Source: Mytilus trossulus (Eukaryota; Mollusca; Bivalvia; Mytilida; Mytilidae). From it: DNA of 64,000 bases. The stretch lies in the NCBI RefSeq assembly GCF_036588685.1, contig NC_086386.1, positions 46,547,878 through 46,611,877 on the forward strand, given 5' to 3'. The first letter of the stretch is position 1; each line of letters opens with the position of its first letter. The notes below the pieces were generated by a model that was not told the origin of the DNA, made no database searches, and saw nothing but the letters and a program-made list of their open reading frames with translations. Positions 10,227 to 21,054 of this stretch are shown piece after piece. Position numbers and translations under genes: made by a program.

Positions 10227-13200
10227 CTGAAAAGGAGATGCATTAATGAAATAGGCAGTTACAATTGAAGACATTTATTAGAAGAAAAATAAATATTTTA
10301 TGTATCTTCAGTCTGTCGTCGGTAGTGCAAAGGTAAAGTTAGCTTTGGTATCTTCTTCCGTTTCAAAAGCTTAAATGAAAAACAAAATGTCTTAAAACTA
10401 GCTTGATAAAGACCATACTAAGTTGATGAATGAAGACATTATTAAGAAACTAAGGTAACATATTTGTACGGAAGCGTATTAGCGCCACACATTATTGTTT
10501 TCTTCCTATCTTTGCGTTTTAACGCAAACCTTTGCGAAATAACGCTAATCATTGCGAAATAACGCTAATCATTGCGAAACGCAAACCTTTGCATTATAAC
10601 GCAAATATTTTGATTTCAATTATTCCTTAAGTTTTGTATGTATATGTCTGTCTGTCGTTCATTTCGGCTGTGCTTTACTAGAAGATAAAAAAAAAGAAAT
10701 ATACATCCAAGGTCAAATCATTATATCAAAAATGCCAAGAAATATGGGCAGACTTGAAGTTCAATTATACATAAATTAAGACTGATTTGTGCATCAGAAA
10801 AGTATATAATTTAACACGAAAATAAATTTAGTACACTATATAGGCATATTTAAGTTAAAAGATAAAATACAATGTCATATAAATGTAAAACATCCAAGTC
10901 AATTAGACAAAATGATCTTTCTGCTTTAAAATGAATTATTTATAAGGAAACATTTTTTTTATTTTGATGCAAGAAATCGTTTTTTAAAATCTCAGAATAT
11001 GATAAAGATTATTTGAAAGAATGTATAGTGAAGTATTTTTAAGATGCTTGGGTAGTTCTTCTAATGGAAAGAACATAATTTTACTAATAAAACATGAAAC
11101 ATCTTCATTCTGTACATTTATAGTCAAAGGGTAGCTTGTTTAAATCTAACCAACTTTACACACTTCTCAAACGGGATCTTACTTTGGAAGTATATTTATA
11201 TTCGGTTATAGCTATATTAGCAGGGTTATTTTTTTTTTCTTCGGTGTAACCTCAATTTACTCAATTTTCGTTGTAATATATATACTAGTAGTAACATGGA
11301 TATTGTTTTGGGGGCCTTTATAGTTTGCTATTCGGTGTGAGCAATTAAATGCTCCGTGTTGAAGACAGTACTTTGGTCTATGATGGTTTACTTTTACGAA
11401 TAGTGTCTTAGAAGGAGAGTTTTTTTATTGGCACTCATACCACATCGTCTTATATTATTTTGCTCTTATTAGTCAATGATATGTTCTAATTATTCAAGTA
11501 TTTTACTTTGCAATGACTACACAGGTGATGAATTTTAATATATACAGCCTCCTCCATTTTTGTTTCCTTTGAATCTTGAATAAGAAATAAGATAAAAACA
11601 AATATTTGCGTTACTTCGCAACGGTTTGCGTTATATCGCAAAGGTTTGCGTTATACATAGGAAGAAAAGTAAGAAAAAAAATGTGTTGCGCTTAAACGCT
11701 TCCGTATATTTTACCTTAGAATAACTATTATCTTTTGGCCAAAAAGCTCCTATCGTTTGTATATAATTGTACTATCCTGGAATCTTTTGGTGTTGGTTTC
11801 GGCGTTTCTGATGAAGGTAAATTTACACAAAATCGCTTTGTACGAATGAAATTCAGAAAGCGTTATTTTACACGTTATTCTAATTGACTTGTTGAAGACT
11901 TTTGATTACATAGTGTGGTTTCTATTTTTTCATAAAGATAAACGATTACCCTTTGGACGGATTGAATCCAATCGGTGTCATGTTTCCTTCTTGTTTTATA
12001 ATTGCTAAGTACTTCATCAATGAACATTTCACCAAGTCTGGTTGGTCGGGTAGAAGTTGGTGATATCATAGTCTGAAATGTATAAAAGGATGAAATTTGA
12101 AACAATAGGCAGGACAGGAGTTTGAGTAAAAAAGGTAGGATAACAATTAGAGAACAAAAGTCTGGATAAACTAAAAAATCAACACGGCATGACCGAATAG
12201 AGTGAAAATTAAAAAGGCAGGACAGAGATTACAGATATAAAATAAGGCAGGACAAATTTTTAGCTCACCTGGCCTAAAAGGTCATGTGAGCTTTTCTCAT
12301 CACTTGGCGTCCGTCGTCGTCGTCGATGTCGTCTGTCGTCGTTAACAATTTTTCAAACATCTTCTCCTCTGAAACTACTGAATGAATTTGGATGAAACTA
12401 AGCATGATTGTTCCTTAGATTATTCTGCACAAAGTGTGTGCTTCGATTCTTGATCCGTCAAAAAACATGGCCGCCGTTACTTAAAATAGAACATAGGGGT
12501 CAAATGCAGTTTTTGGCTTATATCTCAAAAATGAAAGCATTTAGAGCAAATCTGACATGGTGTGAAAAAATGTTCATTAGGTCAAGATCTATCAGCCCTG
12601 AAATTTTCAGATGAATCAAACAAACCATTGTTGGGTTGCTGCCACTTAATTGGTAATTTTAAGGAAATTTTGCAGTTTTTGGTCATTATCTTGAATATTA
12701 TTATAGATAAAGATAAACTGTAAACAGCAAAAATGATCAGCAAAGTACGATCTACAAATAAGTTAAGATGACCAAAATTGTCAATTGACCCCTTAAGGGG
12801 TAACCCGTTATTGTCCTTTAATGACAATTTTTCACAATTTGTTCATCATATTTGCTAACTTGAAAAAATCTTCTCCTTTGAAACTACTGAATGGATTTGG
12901 ATGAAACTTAGCATGATTGTTCCTTTGATTATCCTGCACAAAGTGTGTGCTTAGATTTTTGATCCGTCAAAAAACATGGCCGCCGTTACTTAAAATAGAA
13001 CATAGGGGTCAAATGCAGTTTTTGGCTTATATCTAAAAAACGAAAGCATTTAGAGCAAATCTAACATGGGGTAAAAATGTTCATTAGGTCAATATCTATC
13101 AGCCATAAAATTTTCAGATGAATCAAACAACCCATTGTTGGGTTGCTGCCACTTAATTGGTATTTTTAAGGAAATTTTGCAGTTTTTGGTCATTATCTTG

Positions 13201-15999
13201 AATATTATTATAGATAAAGATAAACTGTAAACAGCAAAATGATCAGCAAAGTAAGATCTACAAGTAAGTTATCATGACCAAAATTGTCAATTGACCCCTT
13301 AAGGGGTTATTGTCCTTTAATGACAATTTTTCACAATTTGCTAACTTTAAAAAATCTTCTCCTCTAAAACTACTCAACCAAATTCAACCAAACATCAACT
13401 GAATGATCAGTAGGGTGAATAAAATAAAGTTTGTGCTTTATTTTTTATTTCATCAAAAAACATGGCCGTCATGGCTAAAAATAGAACACATGGTATAACG
13501 CAGTTTTTGGCTTATATCTCAAAAACTCCAGCATTTAGAGCAAATAAGACAAGATGTTAAAGTATTTATAAGGCCAAGGTCTACCTGTCCTGAAATTTTC
13601 AGCCGAATTGGGTAACTGGTTTTTCAGGTATAATGCTCCTGAGTTGATGATTTTAAAGAAATTTTGCAGTTTTTGGTTATTATCTTAAATATTATTATAG
13701 ATACATTTAAACTGTTAATAGCAAAAATGTTAAAGCAAAGAAAGATCTACAAATAAGTCAATTTGACCAAAATTGTCAATTGACCCCTTAAGGAGTTATT
13801 GCCCTTTAAAAAGGTTTTTCACAATTTGTTCACCATGTTGAATTACTTTTAAAAATCTTCTCCTTTGAAACTGCTGCATCAATTTCAGCCAAACTTAGGC
13901 TAAATGAGTTTTAGAGTATCTAGTATAAATTTTATATTTTATTTTCTTGTTTGTCACTTTGAGAAATATAGCTCCTATGGCTAAAATAGAACATAGGAGA
14001 AAATGATTTTTTTTTTTTTGCTTTTGAAGAAAAAAGGACGATTCAAAGAACATTTAAATAAATTGAAAAGCCAAAATAATCACTGATGAGATATTTAACC
14101 AAAAAAATTAAGGTGAGCGATTCAGGCTCTTGTTTAATGTGTTGAGAATATTATTGAAGTCATGAATTCATCACATGTTATAATTTCGATATAGTGTAAC
14201 GAACCCTGTTTCTCTCTATTGGAGAGTCGTCAATGATATAATGTTCAAATCCATTCATAGAAAATCTGGCCTTTTGTATTTGGTCCTCAGCAATCTCATG
14301 ACATTTCTTGTAGCATAACTGAAATAAATTCAATAATAATGTAATGACAATGAAACCTTATATTCTGTAATTCAATCTAGTTAGTAGCATGCCATTAAAG
14401 TACCGACAGCAACTAGTTCAGAAAAGATTTTTTATTATCATAATTGCAGATGAAAAAACTTTAGCTTCGAAAAAGAAGATAATAACTATTCTATGTATCT
14501 AATAATAAAAATAATAAAATGAATGTGTGTACTTCACAGTCGTAGCAACTTCAACGATTAATGTTTTTGCTTTTTGTTGAGGAAGTCAATGTAAATTATG
14601 GAGTGGTTGAAATGATACGCCAGCTACTACCATAATATAGTATATATGCTATACAATTACTGAGTTTCTGTTTATTTGACCTCAAATCGGTATGATAATG
14701 ACGTATTGGTCATCCAGTTAAACACATTTAACATGTGAAAAGAAAGTTGCAAACAATTTTTAAATCAACATACAACAAAGAAGCTATGCCTCAACCCTAA
14801 AATAAATTCAAAATGATGAAAATTTTATGAATTAAGCAAAATCGACAAAAGCTTAGTACAAAGGACAATAATGTATACCGCAACAATATCCAGAAGCTGC
14901 CTTTCGATACTTTTCGGTTGGTTTCGTTGTGCGTCGTGTCGTAGTTCCTCATAAGCATCAGCCCATTCGTCAGTGTATAGGGACGTCCATTTTTCTCCAA
15001 GCTTTGTTGGCCTGTTTAGGTCACTCAAATCAGCAATACCTGGATTTCCTTTCGTCATGTTGTCACCTGCGATCTTGCTTAGTCTGTATAATTGATAATG
15101 AAAACGTTGAAAATTTGGGGAGGCATATGAAGGAAAAACAAAAGAAGTAAATTAGAAATTTCACACATGAATTGTCGTCTGTTGTTTAAAAGAACGGCAT
15201 TGCATATCAATGTAACTGTTTTGAAAAAGATAGATTGTCGTTCGTTATTGATACTGTATGGCATTGCAATCCCCTTATCATGGAAAGCACATCTAAAACA
15301 TCGTTACTATGAAGGCGATTGCTTTTTTTTAGCACAATGAGTAACTTAAATTGCATTGTATGATTGTTTGCAGGGAATTATATACAACATTTAAAAAATT
15401 TTACTTGCCGTCCTCGCTTGAAATTGTACTTAACTAAGGATTTTTGGTATATAGTTAAATTTTTCCAAATTTGCATTTGGCGGTTCGTCAGTGTTTGCTT
15501 GTGTCATAGCTTTTCTTTTATTTGGAGAACTTTTAAAATAGTTATGACAGATCTCTGTAAGTCTATTGTTGCTTTATCAACAACTTTGTCGTGGCGTTTA
15601 AGACATGACATATTGTATCAACACCTGTCAAAACTACATATATATTTTTCTTTTATTATTTGTGTCGTAGAGTTTCTCTTGATTACCTTACAAAGCAAAA
15701 CCTTCCCTTATATTTATACATATGCTAAATGGGGAGGTTAGTGGTTTGTTTTCTAAATACTATACAAGAGAACCACTCAGGGTAGTCTATTTCTAAAAGC
15801 ACAAGAAGACAACATACCGTCTGAGAAGGTCATCCTTATCTCTTTTCAGAATAGTATTTTCTTCATACAAGTCCTTATTTTTCTTCTCCAGTCTAGAATA
15901 CCATTCTTCTTGAGTTTGAAGTTTCTTTTCCAATTCATGAAGTCTTTCTTTCAAACTTTCCTTCCCTCCACTTCTTAACCGTTTGAATATTTTTGCCAT
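9459..15999 (-). CDS. Mitochondria-eating protein (Mieap/SPATA18)-like, gene B
   Basis: Five coding exons join in frame on the minus strand: 15999-15818, 15083-14879, 14318-14205, 12072-11950 and 10226-9459 (stop TAG). They total 1392 nt, or 463 residues. Donors are G/GTATGT, G/GTATAC, AGG/GTTCGT and AGG/GTAATC; acceptors are TTATACAG, ATTTATTTCAG, TACATTTCAG and TCCTTTTCAG. Residues 15-60 form a coiled coil. Residues 62-129 carry NRPTKLGEKW.SLYTDEWADAYEEL. Residues 209-300 form the Mieap-type domain, with ELCW (CW at 235-236), EPP, VVWP at 275-278 and GP at 286-287. A basic, Ser/Arg/Pro-rich tail of about 160 residues follows and is not found in gene A. The first two introns and the last intron share position and phase (2, 0, 0) with gene A, so the genes are tandem paralogues. 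Mitochondrial quality control is the known family role. The AGG/GTTCGT donor of exon 3 is weak. Confidence 0.85.
10450..11719. mobile_element. Inverted-repeat transposon in the last intron of gene B
   Basis: The left end CTAAGGTAACATATTTGTACGGAAGCG and the right end (reverse complement TCTAAGGTAAAATATACGGAAGCG) are inverted. The match continues inward through AGCGC.ACACATT, CTTCCTAT and repeated AACGCAAACCTTTGCG units (three or more at 10510-10610, three at 11600-11660). These units are themselves near-palindromes. The 1.27-kb element has no transposase ORF and is non-autonomous. I could not fix a target duplication. Confidence 0.65.
11801..11846 (+). ncRNA. Degenerate second-type hammerhead motif
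   Basis: GGCGTTT-CTGATGA-AGGTAAATTTACAC-AAAA-TCGCTTTGTACG matches the layout of the better copy at 16174-16217 (GCGTTC-CTGATGA...GAAA-AGCGCTTC-GGACGC). GAAA is changed and stem III no longer pairs. It lies antisense in the last intron of gene B. Confidence 0.4.
12261..14134 (+). mobile_element. Helentron/HINE-like non-autonomous element 1 (in gene B intron)
   Basis: The 5' end TAGCTCACCTGGCCTAAAAGGTCATGTGAGC folds into a hairpin. It is followed by CTTTTCTCATCACTTGGCGTCCGTCGTC and a GTC microsatellite. Internal units beginning CTTCTCCTCTGAAACTACT start at 12361, 12870, 13356 and 13857 (period about 500). Near the 3' end is AAGGTGAGC, the inverse of the 5' AGCTCACCT, followed by GATTCAGGCTCTTG where the final hairpin is truncated. 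There is no ORF. The layout of an asymmetric terminal inverted repeat, internal tandem units, a microsatellite and a 3' hairpin resembles Helentron-derived HINEs. Confidence 0.65.
15084..15817. other. First intron of gene B
   Basis: This 734-nt AT-rich intron holds a long plus-strand open frame (15364-15741) with no recognisable protein features. I see no repeat that I can name. Confidence 0.35.
15818..15999 (-). CDS. Gene B exon 1: coiled-coil N terminus
   Basis: Sixty codons plus two bases, ending GACG/GTATGT (phase 2). After MAKIFKRLRSG the sequence is a Leu/Glu/Lys coiled coil. The Met at 15999 is the first in the frame. A hammerhead-bearing repeat lies in sense orientation 175 bases upstream, possibly within the 5' untranslated region or promoter. 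Confidence 0.75.
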
Positions 16000-16173
16000 C
16001 AGTGGAGGCCGTCTTTAGATTACAAAAAATATAAGTATATAAATCTCTAAAGTGCATGTCATATTAAAGAATAACATTTTTGTTTATTTTAGTGGGAAGT
16101 GTAGGATTTAAGTCTCTTGATTGTGCATCTCCAGGTCATACAAAATCGAAAACAACACGTTTAATTTTTTTTT

Positions 16174-16217
16174 GCGTCCGAAGCGCTTTTCTGGATTTAT
16201 CTTCATCAGGAACGCTC
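16174..16217 (-). ncRNA. Second-type hammerhead ribozyme motif upstream of gene B
   Basis: On the minus strand it reads GAGCGTTC-CTGATGA-AGATAAATCCA-GAAA-AGCGCTTC-GGACGC. Stem I (GCGUUC/GGACGC) pairs over 6 bp with one G-U. CUGAUGA and GAAA are intact. Stem III is the loopless palindrome AAGCGCUU, counting the last A of GAAA and the U of the UUC triplet, so dimers would be favoured. Stem II is weak in this copy (GAU/AUC). It has the same orientation as gene B and ends 175 bases before its start codon. Confidence 0.6.
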
Positions 16218-16384
16218 ATAAAGGACAATAAATCATGCAAAGAAAGTTTAAAGTCATACGTGTCAATAATTTCCCTCTACTCCTTATGAATGCATATGAC
16301 TGGTCCAATATTTCGGTGTAAACCTCACAATGTATGTGGGTCTGGTTGAGGTTTTACAGAAATGAGGATAATTAGCAAAATGCG

Positions 16385-16420
16385 CAGAATAAAGGGGGGG
16401 GGGGGGTGAACAAAGATAGA
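16385..16420. repeat. Poly-G run
   Basis: A run of 13 G sits at about 16395-16407 in otherwise AT-rich DNA. It is a candidate for slippage or sequencing uncertainty. Confidence 0.7.
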
Positions 16421-16589
16421 GAAAAATAGTTAAGAAAAAAATACAGAATATGACAAAATTAGTTGCTAAATCAAAAGAGAATAATGATCAATATAAATAT
16501 GGAATAGTAATTAAATGGTATACAATTAATGAAAACAGAAAAACGAGATACTCATTCAGACCCTGACATATTGATCTTCTTATTTCACT

Positions 16590-16800
16590 TTAGTTCGGGA
16601 TTAGAGCATTTATGGATCCAGGGTGTGTGTGTGGGGGGGAGGGGGGCTGTTTCCAGGGGGTTGGAACCCCCTTTTTTTGGCCGATCAATGCATTTGAAAA
16701 CGGACATGTAGTTGGAACACCCCTCCCCCACCCCTTTTGTCCTGGGTTGGGTACCCCCCTTTTTAAAATGGCTGGGTCCGCCCCTATAGAGGTAGCGTGT
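16590..16800. repeat. GC-rich dispersed repeat
   Basis: GGATCCAGGGTGTGTGTGTGGG, GGGGGTTGGAACCCCCTTTTTTTGG, GGAACACCCCTCCCCC and CCGCCCCTATAGAGG make a block of sharply higher GC than its surroundings. Palindromic GGGGGTTGGAACCCCC (16657-16672) can form a hairpin. Open frames cross it on both strands but are low-complexity artefacts. Confidence 0.5.
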
Positions 16801-16829
16801 AAATAATAAAACATGCACTCTCTTAGACA

Positions 16830-18630
16830 TGTTAGACGAGGCTATGTAGTGTAGTGACTGCATGTTACGTCATATGCTCATATGTTCTTTTTAAGTACGA
16901 TCATTTAATATTTGTAAGCTTAGACATTATTCTCGTAAATTAAATAAAACCACTAAATCGTTAATTTTTACTTTCTAAAATTTAACAAATTTTGTCACTT
17001 TTTTACTTTCACTTTCGTTTTTAAACTTTTCATTTTGGGAAATAAGATAATCGCATTGATTTTCTGAGAGAGCAAAATTGAACTTTGTCAAGAGGTCTTG
17101 ATTACCGTTATCTTATCTGATAGAAATTGCTGACACCACATAATCTCAGTATCAATTATTGAATACCTGATCTCCGAAATGTAAAATTATATCATTTTTT
17201 ATTACTTATAACATTAAAAAGTACTTTAAATGTAAAACCATACCTGTTATTTCATGTCCAAAGGCAGTAAACATAATTACACTAAATTATTTGTTTTCGT
17301 ATCACGTGAATTCATACATATCCAATATTTCAATATTTATTACTATACAGTAAAACACAAAAGATTTTAAGTAAAACAATCCTATCGCCTATCTTTAATA
17401 ACACAAGCTATCAACATGTATAGAACGACCGTTGTATAGTTGACATACTATACATACAAATACACTGCATGTTATATTAGGTTGTCTTTGATCAAACATA
17501 CATTCTTTAACCATGTTTACGTGCTACATTTTCTTTACTTATTTGAAAGATCAGATCATTGCCATTATAAACATCGTAATTCTTATTAGCCTTAGCTTAT
17601 CTGTAAGCTTTTGTTTTATTATTTCTTACTATAATATATTTGTTTTAATGCAAACTAAGCTAAATACATTTTAGCTGATTGGCCGTTCGAGATATAATCT
17701 CCACTTTAGTCAGTCATCCGTCCGTCCGTCCGTCGTAAAAACAAATTTACACTAACATCGTCTGCTCTGAATATCTACTTGATATGGAAAAAAAATCTTG
17801 ATTCATACATGCTAGATCCTCTATAAATATTCATTTTGTCGGTGCGAAAAATAGAAATATGCTTACAACAACCAAGCTATCTGATTGGTCATGGCATGGA
17901 AGTAATATTCAATATTACTTCCACTTTACACGTGAACACACGCATATATATACATTTATATACAAGCAAAAATAACCTGTCACTGTCCTCAGCTCAAAAG
18001 ACTGTTTAAAAAGGAACCTTTTTTTTTCTTCACTTGGTTTATACTTGAAGGATTTAGCAGAACTACTAGCTTTTCAGTTTCACACATATTAAAAGTGTTT
18101 GCGCCAAATGTAATCGGAATATAAATTTGGTCGCCGCAAGAATTTGACCAGTATTAAAGTTTTCCATTGAACATACGTGCCACAGAGGTTCGATGATAGG
18201 AATTCCATTGCTTAAAGCTGATCATTTAATTTAACTCAAATGAATGCAACTTGGAAAAGCTTAAAAATCAAAGAAAAACATGGAGATGAACATAAAAGAA
18301 TTTGTGAATGGATTTCTGATAGGACGGCTATTACTAGAGTATGAAAACGTTTAGCTTTTTAGCATTAAAAGATATTATAGATAGGGATAATTATATATAA
18401 ACAGAAAGACAGTTTTCTTATACTAGAAAATGAAATTATTAAATTTATTCAGCATTTCCCTATTATTTCTTTACTTATAAATTGGTAATTTTTTTATAAA
18501 ATATCAGAGTTGAGCTGGATCAAACCTGGTCACAATCCTACATAGTCGTCCTTCCTTATGTTATGTCATCCTTCTCATTCGCTCCATTATCTCGTTTCAC
18601 GCACGGCTTTGAGACATAAGCAGACATTAC
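16830..18630. other. Intergenic AT-rich DNA
   Basis: I see no gene. A (CCGT)n stretch lies at 17720-17737, following a TTAGCTGATTGGCC word that may belong to a repeat. The rest has no recognisable structure. Confidence 0.35.
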
Positions 18631-18702
18631 CTGGAGGGAGGTATCAGCGATGTCACAATGTGTGAGGAGACATTATCAAGTTTACCTTCGTCAAGCTCAA
18701 AT
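18631..18702 (-). other. Possible isolated internal exon, 72 nt
   Basis: On the minus strand a strong polypyrimidine acceptor (CTTTTTTCCCACTTCTCGACAG) precedes 72 nt that stay open in one frame (FELDEGKLDNVSSHIV then TSLIPPS). They end at TCCAG/GTAATG. Length 3n and phase 2-2 fit a cassette exon. I do not recognise the peptide and see no partner exon nearby, so a chance match or an exon of a gene beyond the window are both possible. Confidence 0.22.
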
Positions 18703-19721
18703 CTGTCGAGAAGTGGGAAAAAAGAACAGTAATAGAACGATAAACATATAATCGGTATTCCTACGAATAGGTATCCGCTTTATAGCGGATGCAATGTGTA
18801 GTTTTTTGTGTTATAACTTTACTCATCATTCAAAATCTACCATATCTTATCTGAGATAATTGGTCTAGATATCGAAAATCTTTAAAAAAAAAAAACCCCA
18901 TCTTTAACCACAACACGCAATGGCCCACAGAGGGGAGAATCACTCCGGAAAGTTTTGGGTAAGAAAGTAAAAAAAGAGAATGGCACAAAAAAGGGCCAAC
19001 AAAAAGAGATATTAAAATCAAACAGTACTATATGTGACACTTGATGGCTGATTATGATATGGTTGCATTATTCAAGTACTAGGTAGATGTATCAGACCTA
19101 ACTTTACCGACGGGTTTTCTCATTGTTGAAGGTCACACAATTGCCTTAAATATCTACATCAACCGAATTTGAAATTTGGTAGATAGATGTATCATTGGAA
19201 CATCGCTTTACTGCTATAATAATGATAGTTATATACATATTAAAATTTCTATGTCTCTATTGGAAAAAACTATATATGTTAATGAAGTTTAAAGTTGTGG
19301 CTTTTTATACCTATTACTGTATGCAAAAGATCTTGTAAAAGTTGTCTAAAGCGGGTTTTCCAACAAACTAGTTCCCTTATATGTTGTCGAATTTTTTTTT
19401 GCATTCAAATACATAAATATGTTCAAAGATTGAATAAACGTAAAAAGAGGTAAGCGCTAATAGGTAATATATTTTACATGTCTACAAGTGAAACTATTAG
19501 TTTCGAATAATTTGTTAATACTAAATTAAATATAACTTCATATTGTATTATCAAGATGCTTTACTCGGGAACAGCGAGATAAAATAAATCACAACGATTT
19601 CAAGTTATATTATTATCTAACACATATAATTTACAAACGCAGTTACATATAATCTTATATGTGTAATTATAAACCGTTATTTATAATGGGAAAATATTAA
19701 GACTGAAAGTGAAGTACTATC
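18703..19721. other. 5' flank of the first four-helix membrane protein gene
   Basis: This AT-rich DNA has no repeat that I can name. No clear TATA box or splice acceptor is visible just upstream of the ATG at 19722. Confidence 0.35.
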
Positions 19722-20150
19722 ATGTCTATGGTTCTGTGCGTGTGTGGAACCGGAACGAGCTGTCTTAAATGGTCATGTTCAATATTCTGGACACTCACTG
19801 GAATAATATTCATTCTTGCAGCAGAGTTTACACAAGGGAGTCATTGCAAGGACAATAGCGAAAAATGGCTGATATCAGTTCTTCTGATTGTTGCTGCTTG
19901 TACAATAATGTTTTCAGGAATCAGTTTATGTTCAGGATTGAGTGTTTGTTTAAAGTCTTGTTGCATTTTAATTTGGACTCTCCTTGGAATTTTGTGTGTA
20001 ACTATTTCGTGTGTACTCATTAATAGGAATTGCAAAGATATGGAGGCACTATTGACAGGACTATTTATGACTGGTTTCGCTGCGCTGTGGATTGGTGGAT
20101 GCGTCATTGGAAGTTTTTCAAGGAACAACAGAGATTATGAAGAAGTATAA
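19722..20150 (+). CDS. Cys-rich four-transmembrane protein, paralogue 1
   Basis: This is an intact 142-residue single-exon ORF. Four hydrophobic segments are predicted by eye at about 13-36, 49-70, 77-100 and 109-132. A short extracellular-type loop (FTQGSHCKD) follows helix 1 and a second loop (INRNCKDMEA) lies between helices 3 and 4. There are about 14 Cys. The C terminus is charged (RNNRDYEEV). It aligns over its whole length with the ORF at 28549-28977 (shared CSIFWTLTGI, TQGSHCK, CKDMEA, GLFMTG/GLVLTG, IGGCVIG). I do not recognise the family. The topology resembles claudin/tetraspan-like or MARVEL-type proteins, but their signature motifs are absent. The start is the first ATG, and it matches the paralogue's start within three residues. 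Confidence 0.8.
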   Translation: MSMVLCVCGTGTSCLKWSCSIFWTLTGIIFILAAEFTQGSHCKDNSEKWLISVLLIVAACTIMFSGISLCSGLSVCLKSCCILIWTLLGILCVTISCVLINRNCKDMEALLTGLFMTGFAALWIGGCVIGSFSRNNRDYEEV

Positions 20151-20399
20151 TCGCATAGTGTTCTTTTTATGTACTTCATACAAATGTTATACATTAGTAT
20201 TCTCATATTTTAACTATAAGTCTTTTTATTCCAAATGTATAACTCCAAAATCATAATTTTAAGTTTTTAAAGTATAAATTCTTAATACTGAAAGTGATAT
20301 TTACTGTGAAATGAAAATTGCATAACATGACAATGAAATAAGAAAAAATAATATTGACGGATTATATTTACAATTTTATTTATCATGTCTGTTTTGTTC

Positions 20400-20650
20400 A
20401 CGCTTCTTTGTAAATATAACGGAATTCGATGCGACTCTCATACAAGTGAGAGGGTTAGCGCTAAAAAACAGGTTCAATCCACCATTGTCTACATTTAAAA
20501 ATGCCTGCACTATGTCAGGCATATGGCAGTTGTTGTCCATTCTTTTGGTGTGTTTTGTCATTTGATTTTGCCATTTGATTAGTGATTTTCCGATTGAATT
20601 TTCCTCGGAGTTCAGTATTTTTGTAATTTTACCTTTTTACGACATTTTGC
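20400..20650 (+). repeat. Dispersed mussel repeat, forward arm of an inverted pair
   Basis: AACGGAATTCGATGCGACTC...GTGAGAGGGTTAGCGCTA...CAATCCACCATTGTCTACATTTAAAAATGCCTG...GTCAGGCATATGGCAGTTGTTGTCCATTC...GAGTTCAGTATTTTTGTAATTTTAC. The reverse-orientation copy lies at 21055-21310, so the two arms could pair over about 250 bases. Confidence 0.65.
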
Positions 20651-20779
20651 CTTTGTAAAGCATTATGCGTACACTCAAGGATCACTACAGTTTTTATTTA
20701 CGTCATTCGCATTAATTTTCGTTTGGGAAAAAATATTTTGGTTACATCTTAAATTAAATAGCAAAAACTGTTGCATATA

Positions 20780-21010
20780 CTTAGTAAATCAACTCATCAT
20801 AGATACGAGGATAGAAATTTGAGTATATGCACAAGACGCACGTTTTGTCTCGTAAAGACTCATCAACGTTAAAAAGTTTTGCCAAATACTGCTAAGGTAA
20901 TATATTCCTGAGGCAAAAAAAAGCCTTATTATTTCAAAATTCCAAGTTTTATAAACAGTTAACTTATAATTATGACCATATCATTTTAATAAATCATGTC
21001 AACACAGAAG
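20780..21010 (-). repeat. Hammerhead-bearing repeat unit, reverse orientation
   Basis: Read on the minus strand it has the unit order of the 7853-8760 array: the GGCTTTTTTTTGCCTCAGGAATATATTACCTTAGCAG box, then the hammerhead block at 20825-20875, then ATCTATGATGAGTTGATTTAC. It is a single copy inserted between the two arms of the inverted repeat pair. Confidence 0.6.
20825..20875 (-). ncRNA. Degenerate hammerhead motif
   Basis: Minus strand: AACGTTGATGAGTCTTTACGAGACAAAACGTGCGTCTTGTGCATA. CTGATGA has become TTGATGA and GAAA has become AAAA. The stem II strands GTCT/AGAC and the GUC triplet remain. It is probably inactive. Confidence 0.5.
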
Positions 21011-21054
21011 TACTCTCTGAAAGAAAGATGGACGAGACCTAAAGGGCTTCCAAC

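Noticed and set aside
14085-14110. CTGATGAG word as another hammerhead
   Set aside because: There is no GAAAC box or pairing stems after it. It belongs to the 3' part of the Helentron-like element.
16585-16863. Proline/glycine-rich frames on both strands
   Set aside because: They are translations of a GC-rich low-complexity repeat and have no splice or start context.
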